Source: UBA2821 sp902763335
GTDB taxonomy: Bacteria > Bacillota > Clostridia > Lachnospirales > Lachnospiraceae
Reading direction: 5' to 3' (one strand)
Assembly: GCA_052066835.1 (NCBI GenBank)
Contig: JBQHRJ010000011.1
DNA length: 64,000 nucleotides
In this document: positions 54,654 through 62,851 of the stretch, piece by piece
Position numbering within the stretch: the stretch's first letter is position 1
Layout of the letters: the number at the start of each line of letters is the position of its first letter
Position numbers and translations under genes: made by a program
Notes under the pieces: generated by a model
Seen by the model: only the letters and a program-made list of their open reading frames with translations
Database searches by the model: none
What the model was told of the DNA's origin: nothing

Positions 54654-55529
54654 TTAATCAAGGAAATCCAGAACATTTCCGAGCACTTTAACCGCTTTTC
54701 CTACAGCTGGTGAGCCTGATGTACTCTCAGCCTGTGAACTGTCAGATGCATCCGGTGTTGTCATTGCACTATCCTTTATAGTCGGTGCCATAAGGATTTT
54801 TCCTGTTCCTCTGTAAACGTTTACAAATCCCTCTCCTGACATTGCTGAACCGACAAGGCTCTTTCCTGCCTTTTCAACAGTAAAGTCTAACGAACCTGAC
54901 CATGCAACCGCCATATTTCCATCTATTTTCATAGTATCATTTTCAAGCTCAATCTCTATAAGCTCTTCCATAGGAACATAGCTTTCACATACAAGAACTC
55001 CGTCTCCTGTGAGGGACAGATTAAACAAACCTTCTCCACCAAGCACTGCCGATGAAACATTTGAGCGGGCTACCACTTTCTGTTTAAGTGTCGAATCACA
55101 TGCAAGGAACATTCCGTCATCAAGTACTATTGTTCCCCATTTTGACACATCTATAAGTAATATATATTTATATGTAGGTTCAAGCATCACTTTACCTGTA
55201 CCTGTGTAGACAGGTTTTGATATTGTCTCGCCTGTCACTTTAGACGATACCATCTTGCCAAGGAAATTTCCAACGCCCTTGATTCCCGATGACATCTCTA
55301 TATCACCACTTATCCATTGCATTGCTCCTGCCTGCAAAGTACAACTGTTTCCATTAAGTTCAACTATTACCTGTCTTCTTCTTACATTCATCTTAGCTGC
55401 AAAATATTCTTCCACAGCGGTGGCAGCCGATACGCTTAAGTCCTTCTTGTGTTCAAGTACCTTAAATCCACCCATTTCTTCTAACACTGTTATATTAGAA
55501 TTGTCATAAAGATTACTCTCTTTTACCAT
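54654..55529 (-). CDS. AIM24 family protein (copy 2)
   Basis: AIM24/TIGR00266-type proteins are beta-rich trimers of uncertain function. This 291-residue protein has NVRRRQVIVELNGNSCTLQAGAMQW near residue 50, GVGNFLGKMVSSKVTGE, SSAVLGGEGLFNLSLTGDGV and GEGFVNVYRGTGKILMAP. It carries an extra Ser/Thr-rich tail (about 255-291). It is about two-thirds identical by eye to the neighbour at 55542-56297, so the two are tandem duplicates. AAGGAGAAC precedes the ATG. Confidence 0.88.
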   Translation of the reverse strand: MVKESNLYDNSNITVLEEMGGFKVLEHKKDLSVSAATAVEEYFAAKMNVRRRQVIVELNGNSCTLQAGAMQWISGDIEMSSGIKGVGNFLGKMVSSKVTGETISKPVYTGTGKVMLEPTYKYILLIDVSKWGTIVLDDGMFLACDSTLKQKVVARSNVSSAVLGGEGLFNLSLTGDGVLVCESYVPMEELIEIELENDTMKIDGNMAVAWSGSLDFTVEKAGKSLVGSAMSGEGFVNVYRGTGKILMAPTIKDSAMTTPDASDSSQAESTSGSPAVGKAVKVLGNVLDFLD

Positions 55530-55541
55530 ATCTGTTCTCCT

Positions 55542-56297
55542 TTACGCTGTAGGTGCCATGAGGATTTTACCTGTTCCTCTGTAAACATTTACAAATCCTT
55601 CACCTGATACTGCTGAACCAAGAAGACTCTTACCTGATTTTTCAACTGTAAAGCTAAGAGTATCTGACCATGCTATTGCCATATTTCCATCTATCTTTAT
55701 ACAACCGTCATTTAGTTCAAATTCTATTAATTCCTGCTGCGGAACTGAACTTTCAAGTACTGCTATGCCGTCACCTCTGAGGCTTAAATTAAATAATCCT
55801 TCTTTACCGAGCACTGCTGATGAAATGTTTGAACGTGCTACAACTTTCTGCTGGAGATTTGAATCACAGGCAAGGAATAATCCATCATCAAGCACTATTC
55901 CGCCCCACTCTGATACATCAACCAGTATGATGTGTTTATATGTAGGTTCAAGCATCATTACACCTTTACCTGTGTATATAGGTTTAACTGCTGTTTCTTT
56001 TGTAACTGCTGATGAAACCATCTTTCCTAGAAAGTTTCCCACTCCCTTTACACCTGTTTCCATCTGCACGTCTCCAAGCATCCACTGCATTGCTCCTGCC
56101 TGAACTGTAGCTGAGTTACCATTCAGGTTTATGAGCACCTGTCTCCTTCTTACGTTCATCTCTGATGAAAAGTAAGCTGTTATAGCACTTGAAGGTGATA
56201 CACTTAAATCCTTTTCATGTTCAAATACCTGAAATGCGCCTTTTTCAGCAATCATTTTCATATTCATGTTGTCGTATAGATTACTAACCTTATACAT
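55542..56297 (-). CDS. AIM24 family protein (copy 1)
   Basis: This is the other member of the AIM24 pair, about 251 residues. It has NVRRRQVLINLNGNSATVQ, GVGNFLGKMVSSAVTKE and GEGFVNVYRGTGKILMAPTA, ending where copy 2 begins its tail. GGAGG lies about 10 bases before the ATG at 56297; a TTG at 56303 is an alternative. It is immediately downstream of the membrane/zinc-ribbon protein. Function is unknown. Confidence 0.88.
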   Translation of the reverse strand: MYKVSNLYDNMNMKMIAEKGAFQVFEHEKDLSVSPSSAITAYFSSEMNVRRRQVLINLNGNSATVQAGAMQWMLGDVQMETGVKGVGNFLGKMVSSAVTKETAVKPIYTGKGVMMLEPTYKHIILVDVSEWGGIVLDDGLFLACDSNLQQKVVARSNISSAVLGKEGLFNLSLRGDGIAVLESSVPQQELIEFELNDGCIKIDGNMAIAWSDTLSFTVEKSGKSLLGSAVSGEGFVNVYRGTGKILMAPTA

Positions 56298-56312
56298 CTT
56301 CAAAATTCCTCC

Positions 56313-57308
56313 TTAAATGTTGTTAAATAGTTCCAAGTCGTCTTTTTTGACAACCGGTGCCCCACAGTGTGGACACGATATACACGTTCCAACCACGTAT
56401 ATTCCACCGCAGTATGTGCATCTATATTCCATTGCCCCTTTCGGACATTCAATGGCTTTTCTGTATTTTATGGTTCCCGGTGTTATTCCTAACATAAGAG
56501 AAGCGTGAAATGTGATAAATACAAGCATAATTATTGCTCCTGGCAGTGCTCCAAAATTAATAGAAGTATTCATTATATCCGGTGTATACTCACTAAATGT
56601 AGAATCTAATGCACTTCCAACCGTGTATGTACCACTTCTTAGAAGTTTCCTGTGAAAATCATCGGTAAAATTATCCGCCACATCAGTCGTAATAATGTTA
56701 TCCGTATCATTTCCCTGCATTCCTTCCCAGTACCAGTCTGTAAACGAACTGTCATTATTGCTAAACGGCTGTGAATAAACTATAAGCCAGTGTTTCTCAT
56801 CCGTAAACGATGTTACATACAACTCATACGCATAATTCTCAAGATTCGTGTAGTTACTCTGCCAGTCTTCATTATTAACAGTGATGACCGCCGGGGTAAT
56901 TCCGGTCTTTTCAAAAAACTTTTTAAATGTTTTATCTATGCTCTGTTCTTCTTCAGCGCTTATAACGCCTGCCCTGTCATCAATAACTATATCCGTATTA
57001 TAATCGGTGCTTAGCTTATGCGGCACTCTTACGGCACTGATAAGCATACTGATACCCGCTATAACAAACGGAATATAAAACAGTAACAGAAAATATCTGG
57101 CCTTACTCTGTTTCTCGCCCGGATTAAAATTGGCGTAAATATATTCCGGCTTATTTTTCTTATAATACACATATCTCTTTGATCCGGCAAATGCCGTATG
57201 TCTTACTCTTGGTATTGTTCCACTGCTTCCCGAACTTCCTCCCGACGAACTGTGGGAAGAATGATGGGAACCTCCCCCGTGTGATCCCCCTCCTGATGAA
57301 TGTGGCAT
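56313..57308 (-). CDS. Membrane protein with SGGSHHSS-rich N-terminus, TPM-like domain and zinc ribbon
   Basis: This 331-residue protein has a Gly/Ser/His low-complexity head (about 1-30), a membrane helix (about 70-92), and a TPM/YgcG-like domain (about 105-230: VIDDRAGVISAEEEQSIDKTF). A second hydrophobic segment follows (about 252-275), then a C-terminal zinc ribbon (YRCTYCGGIY...CPHCGAPV). The neighbours are AIM24 pair proteins. The role is unknown; TPM domains are often in membrane-stress or photosystem-repair proteins. Confidence 0.75.
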   Translation of the reverse strand: MPHSSGGGSHGGGSHHSSHSSSGGSSGSSGTIPRVRHTAFAGSKRYVYYKKNKPEYIYANFNPGEKQSKARYFLLLFYIPFVIAGISMLISAVRVPHKLSTDYNTDIVIDDRAGVISAEEEQSIDKTFKKFFEKTGITPAVITVNNEDWQSNYTNLENYAYELYVTSFTDEKHWLIVYSQPFSNNDSSFTDWYWEGMQGNDTDNIITTDVADNFTDDFHRKLLRSGTYTVGSALDSTFSEYTPDIMNTSINFGALPGAIIMLVFITFHASLMLGITPGTIKYRKAIECPKGAMEYRCTYCGGIYVVGTCISCPHCGAPVVKKDDLELFNNI

Positions 57309-57390
57309 AATATTTTTCTCCTCCTGTTTGTTACCTCAACAGTTTAACATGCATTTAGTACATTGTAAACTGATAAATGTTCATTATCAG

Positions 57391-57511
57391 GATTCAGGTG
57401 TCAATAGCCCCTACGGGGACTAGCCAACACAAGTATGTGTATTTGCAAGCCGGCTTGCAATATCACATATTGTGTTTGGCTGGTGCGTAGCACCCTTTTG
57501 ACACCTGAATC
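57391..57511. repeat. 121-bp imperfect palindromic element
   Basis: The outer arms GATTCAGGTGTCAA and TTGACACCTGAATC are perfect 14-base inverted repeats. Inside are AGCCAACACAA / TTGTGTTTGGCT arms, the perfect 18-base palindrome TTGCAAGCCGGCTTGCAA at the centre, and two small hairpins (CCCCTACGGGG; GTGCGTAGCAC). The element abuts the 3' end of the LTA-synthase-like gene. It could be a non-autonomous mobile element or a structured 3' RNA. The rest of the gap 57309-57390 shows nothing. Confidence 0.7.
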
Positions 57512-59275
57512 TTATCGGTCAAATAATTCATAATATTGTAGCTTTTTGTATTTATCTAAAAGTTTTTTATCCGGTTCTTCGCCGTCTGTGCCGACTGTGT
57601 ATTGTGTTGATATAACCGGAACTTTTTCCCTGAGTTCAAGTAAAAAGTTCTGATATTCAGATGCAGGAATTTTACATTTGTTTAGCATTAAGGCACCAAG
57701 ATAATTAGGACTTATGTCAAGATTTGTCTCCTCATCTATGTCAAAATTCGCCCACATTATATACGGAACCTCATACCTTTTATATATTTCATTCTGACCG
57801 AGAGTATCACAATTTTTTTTATTCAATTCCAAAAGCGGATTTACAATAATGTCATTAGGCTGGTGATCTCCAAAGAAAACCACAACTGTTTTCTCATCCG
57901 ATTCTGACAGCTCACTGATAAAATTCTCCAAAGCCTTATCCGTTATTTTCATAAGCGACAGATAATTTTTAGGAAATCTTGATGTTGTTCCGTTTATTAT
58001 CACATCAGGATTAAATCCCGCATACGACTGTCCGAAACCTCCGTGATTCTGCATTGTAACCAAAAATGTAAATGATGGTCCGTCGCAGCTTTTCTGTATA
58101 TCATAAACTTTTTCAAATGCCGACCTGTCACTTATATATTTTCTTATTATCTCTGCATCATCGCCAAAGGAATCCTTAAAATAAGTATTGTCAAATCCCA
58201 TATAACCGTACACCTTATCACGATTCCATCCGGATGCATAAAACGGGTGAACCGCATTTGTTGTATAACCGATGCTCTTAAGCCATGACACCATTGAAGG
58301 TATCTCGGATTTTATGTACTGCTGATACGGTACTGAACCGGACGGCAGAGATGCCATGGTATTGCCTGTCAGGAATTCGAATTCTGTATTTGCGGTATTA
58401 CCTCCTACCACAGACACGTGAAGATTTCCAGATACCGTATTTTCATACCCGTTTCTAAGCTTATGTACAAACGGCATGTAGTCCTCTTCTGTGGTGAATT
58501 TTGCAAGAACCAGAGGATCTGAGAAACACTCATCCATTATAACTATGATATTAGGAAGTTCATCCTCTTTTATATCATCTGCATCTTTATCTTTATATTC
58601 TGATAACCATTTTTCTGCCTGCTCCCTTGAATATCCCGATGGCTTTGACACATTCATGTACTTCATATCCATCATAAACATTACGGCAAGTCCGTCTTCC
58701 CTGTGCATGACTTTCGGAGTGAACAATGTGTTATCAAGGTCTGCCCATTCCATAACCGACTCCTGCTGCACTGCAAATGTAAGCGAAATAACTAAAGCTA
58801 CCCCTGCAACCGCCGCCGAAATTCTTTTAGCTGCCCTTACCTTTATACTTCCCGGACTTTTCCTGTACACAAGTGCAAGAAATATTATAATGACTCCTGC
58901 ACCTGCTATTTTCCATATCATATCTCCGGTGATATCAAAGCTGTAATTATCCGACACGCTAAAAGCTGTTTTTAACGATAATATATCCCACGGTACTATG
59001 GGAGATGAACGAAATTCCGTGACAAAATAATTGGCAATTCCGATAATCACTGACAGCACGGTCTCTATCATAAGTCCTACACTTATATTTCCGGTAATCG
59101 CATATAAAACCGCAAACACGGCATAATAAAATATTATGTTAAGAATCCACGCTTCCCTTGTCATAAACTCTGCCGGATTGTACATAAAGCTTTCAAGCAG
59201 CCAGAAACACAGTACCGGCACTGTAATAACCGCAACGTATTGCAATATTGCTTCTATTTTTTTTAATTTACTCAT
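57512..59275 (-). CDS. LTA synthase family membrane sulfatase-fold protein
   Basis: This family includes lipoteichoic acid synthases and related phosphoglycerol transferases. The 587-residue protein has about five N-terminal membrane helices (to residue about 165) and an extracytoplasmic sulfatase-fold domain. The latter has IIVIMDECFSD at the metal site, the nucleophile threonine region VVGGNTANTEFEFLTG, and FFGDHQPNDII. The start at 59275 has GGAGAACG seven bases before it. Genomes often hold several such genes; the substrate cannot be set. Its promoter (TTGCAC-N16-TATAAT) is at 59308-59335. Confidence 0.88.
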   Translation of the reverse strand: MSKLKKIEAILQYVAVITVPVLCFWLLESFMYNPAEFMTREAWILNIIFYYAVFAVLYAITGNISVGLMIETVLSVIIGIANYFVTEFRSSPIVPWDILSLKTAFSVSDNYSFDITGDMIWKIAGAGVIIIFLALVYRKSPGSIKVRAAKRISAAVAGVALVISLTFAVQQESVMEWADLDNTLFTPKVMHREDGLAVMFMMDMKYMNVSKPSGYSREQAEKWLSEYKDKDADDIKEDELPNIIVIMDECFSDPLVLAKFTTEEDYMPFVHKLRNGYENTVSGNLHVSVVGGNTANTEFEFLTGNTMASLPSGSVPYQQYIKSEIPSMVSWLKSIGYTTNAVHPFYASGWNRDKVYGYMGFDNTYFKDSFGDDAEIIRKYISDRSAFEKVYDIQKSCDGPSFTFLVTMQNHGGFGQSYAGFNPDVIINGTTSRFPKNYLSLMKITDKALENFISELSESDEKTVVVFFGDHQPNDIIVNPLLELNKKNCDTLGQNEIYKRYEVPYIMWANFDIDEETNLDISPNYLGALMLNKCKIPASEYQNFLLELREKVPVISTQYTVGTDGEEPDKKLLDKYKKLQYYELFDR

Positions 59276-59307
59276 AACGTTCTCCATTCCATTTCTTTGC
59301 AGTTTTT

Positions 59308-59335
59308 ATTATACCTTTTAAATCTATGTGTGCAA
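59308..59335 (-). promoter_or_regulatory. Promoter for the LTA-synthase-like gene
   Basis: Minus strand TTGCAC (59335-59330), 16-bp spacer and TATAAT (59313-59308). Confidence 0.65.
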
Positions 59336-59429
59336 CTGCAAATTTAGCTGTCAATTAAAAATTTCTTATTTATAATGCTTAAATTTTGTGGTAAAATCAT
59401 CTAAAACATAACAATCAGGAGGCGAGACT

Positions 59430-60386
59430 ATGAGTGACAAACACATAGCAAAAGAAATAGCATCTAAATTATATGATCTTGACGTAAAAGTCTACGAATC
59501 CACGGTTAGTACAATGGGAAAGGTTTTTCCTGCCGGCAGGGAATTATCAATTAAACATATGGCTCAGCAGATTGAGCAGGATAAGAAACACTTTCTTAAA
59601 GACGAAACAACTCTTATATCTAATATGATTAACACTATAGAGGACAATGCGAAAGTAAAAGAATACAGAACTGAGCTTGATGAAATCAGAAAAATGATAG
59701 ATGAATACAGTCCTGTTACTGTATTACCTGATTCTTTCTTAAGTAATATTTCAAATGTAAAAAACAGATTTGCAGAAAACAACAACATGATAATCTGTAT
59801 AGGACGTGAATACGGAAGCGGCGGACATGAGATAGGTTATCGTCTTGCCGAAAGACTTAACATTTCTTATTATGATAACGAAATCATCAAGATGGCTTCA
59901 GAACATTTTAATGCTAACATTAAGGTCGTATCTGACCATGATGAAAAAGCCGGAAAGGAATCTTTTTTCGAAAGGAATCCATTAAATATTTTTGGTTTCT
60001 CAGCAAACGACTCTCTGTTTTTTGCACAGAGTGCTTATATTCAGGAAATTGCTTCTAAAGGAAACGCAGTTATCATGGGACGTTGTTCAGACGTAGTACT
60101 TGAACATGCAGGCATTCCACGTTTATCAATATTCATCGGTGCTCCTTTTGAGGACAGGGTTGAACATGAGATGGCATGCTCTAAACTTCCAAAGGATAAG
60201 GCAATGACTCTTGTACATAAAAAGGATAAAGAAAGAAAAGCGTACTACAACTATTACACAAGCCGTCACTGGGGACACTCAGACAACTACGATTTGTGTA
60301 TCAACACTGCATGCTATGGCATCGACGGTACTGTAGACATTCTTGAAAAAATGGTAAAACTTGCATACGGTCATAAAGAAATCTAA
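59430..60386 (+). CDS. Cytidylate-kinase-like family protein with N-terminal extension
   Basis: This 318-residue protein has a C-terminal cytidylate_kin2-type P-loop domain (about 120-315: IICIGREYGSGGHEIGYRLAE, GNAVIMGRCSDVVLEHAG, YYNYYTSRHWGHSDNYDLCIN). The first 115 residues are an additional helical region (KLYDLDVKVYESTVSTMGKV, MINTIEDNAKVKEYR) not found in ordinary Cmk. It may phosphorylate a nucleoside monophosphate or an unknown small molecule. AGGAGGCGAG precedes the ATG. It ends in a strong terminator. Confidence 0.85.
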   Translation: MSDKHIAKEIASKLYDLDVKVYESTVSTMGKVFPAGRELSIKHMAQQIEQDKKHFLKDETTLISNMINTIEDNAKVKEYRTELDEIRKMIDEYSPVTVLPDSFLSNISNVKNRFAENNNMIICIGREYGSGGHEIGYRLAERLNISYYDNEIIKMASEHFNANIKVVSDHDEKAGKESFFERNPLNIFGFSANDSLFFAQSAYIQEIASKGNAVIMGRCSDVVLEHAGIPRLSIFIGAPFEDRVEHEMACSKLPKDKAMTLVHKKDKERKAYYNYYTSRHWGHSDNYDLCINTACYGIDGTVDILEKMVKLAYGHKEI

Positions 60387-60397
60387 TCTTTGCACAC

Positions 60398-60437
60398 AAA
60401 AATGGTTATCACCAATTACGGTGATAACCATTTTTTA
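60398..60437. terminator. Bidirectional terminator
   Basis: AAATGGTTATCACC pairs with GGTGATAACCATTT, with flanking A and T tracts, between convergent genes. Confidence 0.9.
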
Positions 60438-60467
60438 TATGTTATATTCTGTTTTACATTCTCTTAA

Positions 60468-61811
60468 TTAAATGAAGAATACCAGCATATCTATTATAAA
60501 TACCGGCACCAGTATACATAACGACCATAAAATGTATCCAAAGAATGACGGCATCTTTATACCATTTTCCTCTGCAATGGAACGTACCATAAAGTTCGGT
60601 GCATTACCGATGTATGTGTTTGCTCCCATAAATACGGCTCCTACTGATATAGCCATAAGTGTTACCTTAGGTATAACACCGAGTGCTGTTGTAATACCTG
60701 CTGTATATCCCATTGAAGCTGCTGTTGTGAAGAACACAAGATAAGTAGGTGTGTTATCAAGGAATGATGACAGACATCCTGTTATCCAGAAGTACTGCCA
60801 TGGCTCTGTAAGTCCAAGGTCTCCTCCTCTTGCTTTCAATATCATGAGTGCCGGAATCATTGTTATAAATATTCCGATAAATAATACTGCAACTTCCTGT
60901 ATAGCATCCCATGTAAAATGGTTCTTCTGACGTACTTCTTTCTTAGTTGTCTTAAATGCCAGAAGTGCTGATATAAGAATCAGTGCTACCTCTATCATTG
61001 ATGCAATGCTGAATGTTGTTCCGAGTATTGTAATTCCTTTTCCAAATACCGGATTAACCTTTGGTAATGTACCACTTAAGATAACAGCCACAACTATTAA
61101 AATGATAAAAATAATATTATGTAATCCTGTTATTCTGAGCGGCTCATGAGTTTCCTTAACCTCTGGTCTCAAACCTGCTGCAAGATCTTTTCTATATGCA
61201 CGTCTGTCGATTGCATAAAATACAATAAGTAATATAAGTGTGTTCAAAAGCATCAGCGGTAATAATCTCAGGCTCCAGAAGAAACCTATTTCGTAAGTAA
61301 ATCCCATAAGCAATGGCGGATCACCTACTGGTGTAAGACATCCTCCGATGTTTGAAACAAGGAAGATAAAAAATACTATAATCTGTGCTTTTCTTGAACG
61401 CCATTTATTAGCTCTTATGATTGGTCTAATCATAAGCATACTGGCTCCGGTTGTTCCTATCCAGCTTGACAATAATGTACCGATAAGCAGCATTACCACA
61501 TTTACCTTCGGGCTTCCCGCTAAATCTCCGTCAAGACTTATATTTCCTGCTACACAGAAAAGTCCAAACAGCAATACAATAAATGTTAAATAATCACCTA
61601 CAATAACTTCTGATACTGCCTCTCCCGCAACCATAAAGCCATATTTTATGGCAAAAGGGATAATAAAAAGTGCTGACCAGAAAATAACCGCCCATTTTTT
61701 ATTCTTCTCCCACCATTCTCCTTTAATCAGTGGAACAATAGCTATACTAAGCAACATTCCCGCAAAAGGAATACATGACCACAACGGTAACGAAGTTCCC
61801 AATTCTTCCAT
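60468..61811 (-). CDS. Sodium:proton antiporter / citrate-arsenite transporter superfamily protein
   Basis: This is a 447-residue membrane protein with about 11-12 helices. Conserved segments are LLIGTLLSSWIGTTGASMLMIRP, SNIGGCLTPVGDPPLLMGF, and SSFLDNTPTYLVFF, shared by NhaD-type sodium/proton antiporters and the wider ion-transporter (CitMHS/ArsB) superfamily. Substrate is likely sodium by closeness to NhaD, but not proven. It is downstream of the LysR gene, separated by a hairpin and 131 bases. Confidence 0.85.
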   Translation of the reverse strand: MEELGTSLPLWSCIPFAGMLLSIAIVPLIKGEWWEKNKKWAVIFWSALFIIPFAIKYGFMVAGEAVSEVIVGDYLTFIVLLFGLFCVAGNISLDGDLAGSPKVNVVMLLIGTLLSSWIGTTGASMLMIRPIIRANKWRSRKAQIIVFFIFLVSNIGGCLTPVGDPPLLMGFTYEIGFFWSLRLLPLMLLNTLILLIVFYAIDRRAYRKDLAAGLRPEVKETHEPLRITGLHNIIFIILIVVAVILSGTLPKVNPVFGKGITILGTTFSIASMIEVALILISALLAFKTTKKEVRQKNHFTWDAIQEVAVLFIGIFITMIPALMILKARGGDLGLTEPWQYFWITGCLSSFLDNTPTYLVFFTTAASMGYTAGITTALGVIPKVTLMAISVGAVFMGANTYIGNAPNFMVRSIAEENGIKMPSFFGYILWSLCILVPVFIIDMLVFFI

Positions 61812-61891
61812 TTTTTATGCCTCCATTTCTCACTTCAAATACCTATTTTTATATCACACTTTTCGAGTTTTTTCCTATATTAATAACAAAT

Positions 61892-61920
61892 AGGTGATAT
61901 ATCTTTTTCGATATATCACC
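61892..61920 (-). terminator. Hairpin between LysR gene and antiporter
   Basis: AGGTGATATATC pairs with GATATATCACCT around TTTTTC, followed on the minus strand by ATTTGTTATT. It is a probable terminator for the LysR gene and may also be an operator-like palindrome for the antiporter. Confidence 0.6.
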
Positions 61921-61942
61921 TTTGTATTTATCATATATTTAT

Positions 61943-62851
61943 TTATATATTACTTTTCAAAAAGTTAATAAATTCATCACACTGATGCTTTTTATCATGA
62001 TTATATATGAGATAATCCCTCATGGCATAATCAACACCTCTGCAGCGTCTCTGGACCAGTCCCCATCTCTCAAGAACGTCATCCGGCACTTTTGAAGTCC
62101 ACATGTACGAATTATTCACCTGATGCATTATCTCAAACTGACTTGCCCTTTCGTATATATAGATTCTTTTATGATTGATTAACTTATCGTTTATCTCATA
62201 ATCGATGTCTATGTAGTTTCCGTTTGGAAGGGCATTATCTCCATGTACCAGCTCTATCTGCCCTTTTAAATCTTCCTCACCTATTTCATCCTTACAGGCT
62301 AACGGATTTTCCCGGCTCATCATCAGAATAAATTCAAATTCCTTTAATTTCTCATATTCTATTCCTTTATATTTCATACGTGACTTATAAAATTTTTCAT
62401 ACTTTTTTGCATATCTTATAATACCCACATCATAATCATGCTCTATGACATTCTGAATAGTCTGTATGGAGTTTGTCTCAGAATACCGTATGGCTATTCT
62501 CTCACTGTCCTTAATGGTATCTATGTACTTTGCAAACAGCTCAGATATATATGTTGCCCTTGGACCTGATATTTTAAAGGTTATCTCATCATTTTTTTCA
62601 TTCACAAATTCATCAAACAATGAATCTATTCCCTTTTGAATATCTCTGAGTTTCTCTATAAAACGTCTTCCCTCAGGTGTAACCGCCACTCCCTTTGAAG
62701 TCCGTTCAAATATTTTTATTCCATACTCTTCTTCAAACTCTTTTATTGCCCTGCTTAGATTTGGCTGTGCCACATACAGCTGTCTGGCAGCCATGGATAT
62801 CGAACCGTACTTTTCAATCGCAAAAATATATTTCAAATGTTCAAGATTCAT
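61943..62851 (-). CDS. LysR family transcriptional regulator
   Basis: This 302-residue regulator has an N-terminal helix-turn-helix (about 1-60: MNLEHLKYIFAIEKYGSISMAARQLYVAQPNLSRAI as described at residues 1-36), followed by EEEYGIKIFERTSKGVAVT. A LysR substrate-binding domain follows (about 90-295). Its ATG overlaps the stop of the upstream glycosyltransferase gene (ATGA). The target is unknown; the adjacent antiporter is a candidate. Confidence 0.93.
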   Translation of the reverse strand: MNLEHLKYIFAIEKYGSISMAARQLYVAQPNLSRAIKEFEEEYGIKIFERTSKGVAVTPEGRRFIEKLRDIQKGIDSLFDEFVNEKNDEITFKISGPRATYISELFAKYIDTIKDSERIAIRYSETNSIQTIQNVIEHDYDVGIIRYAKKYEKFYKSRMKYKGIEYEKLKEFEFILMMSRENPLACKDEIGEEDLKGQIELVHGDNALPNGNYIDIDYEINDKLINHKRIYIYERASQFEIMHQVNNSYMWTSKVPDDVLERWGLVQRRCRGVDYAMRDYLIYNHDKKHQCDEFINFLKSNI

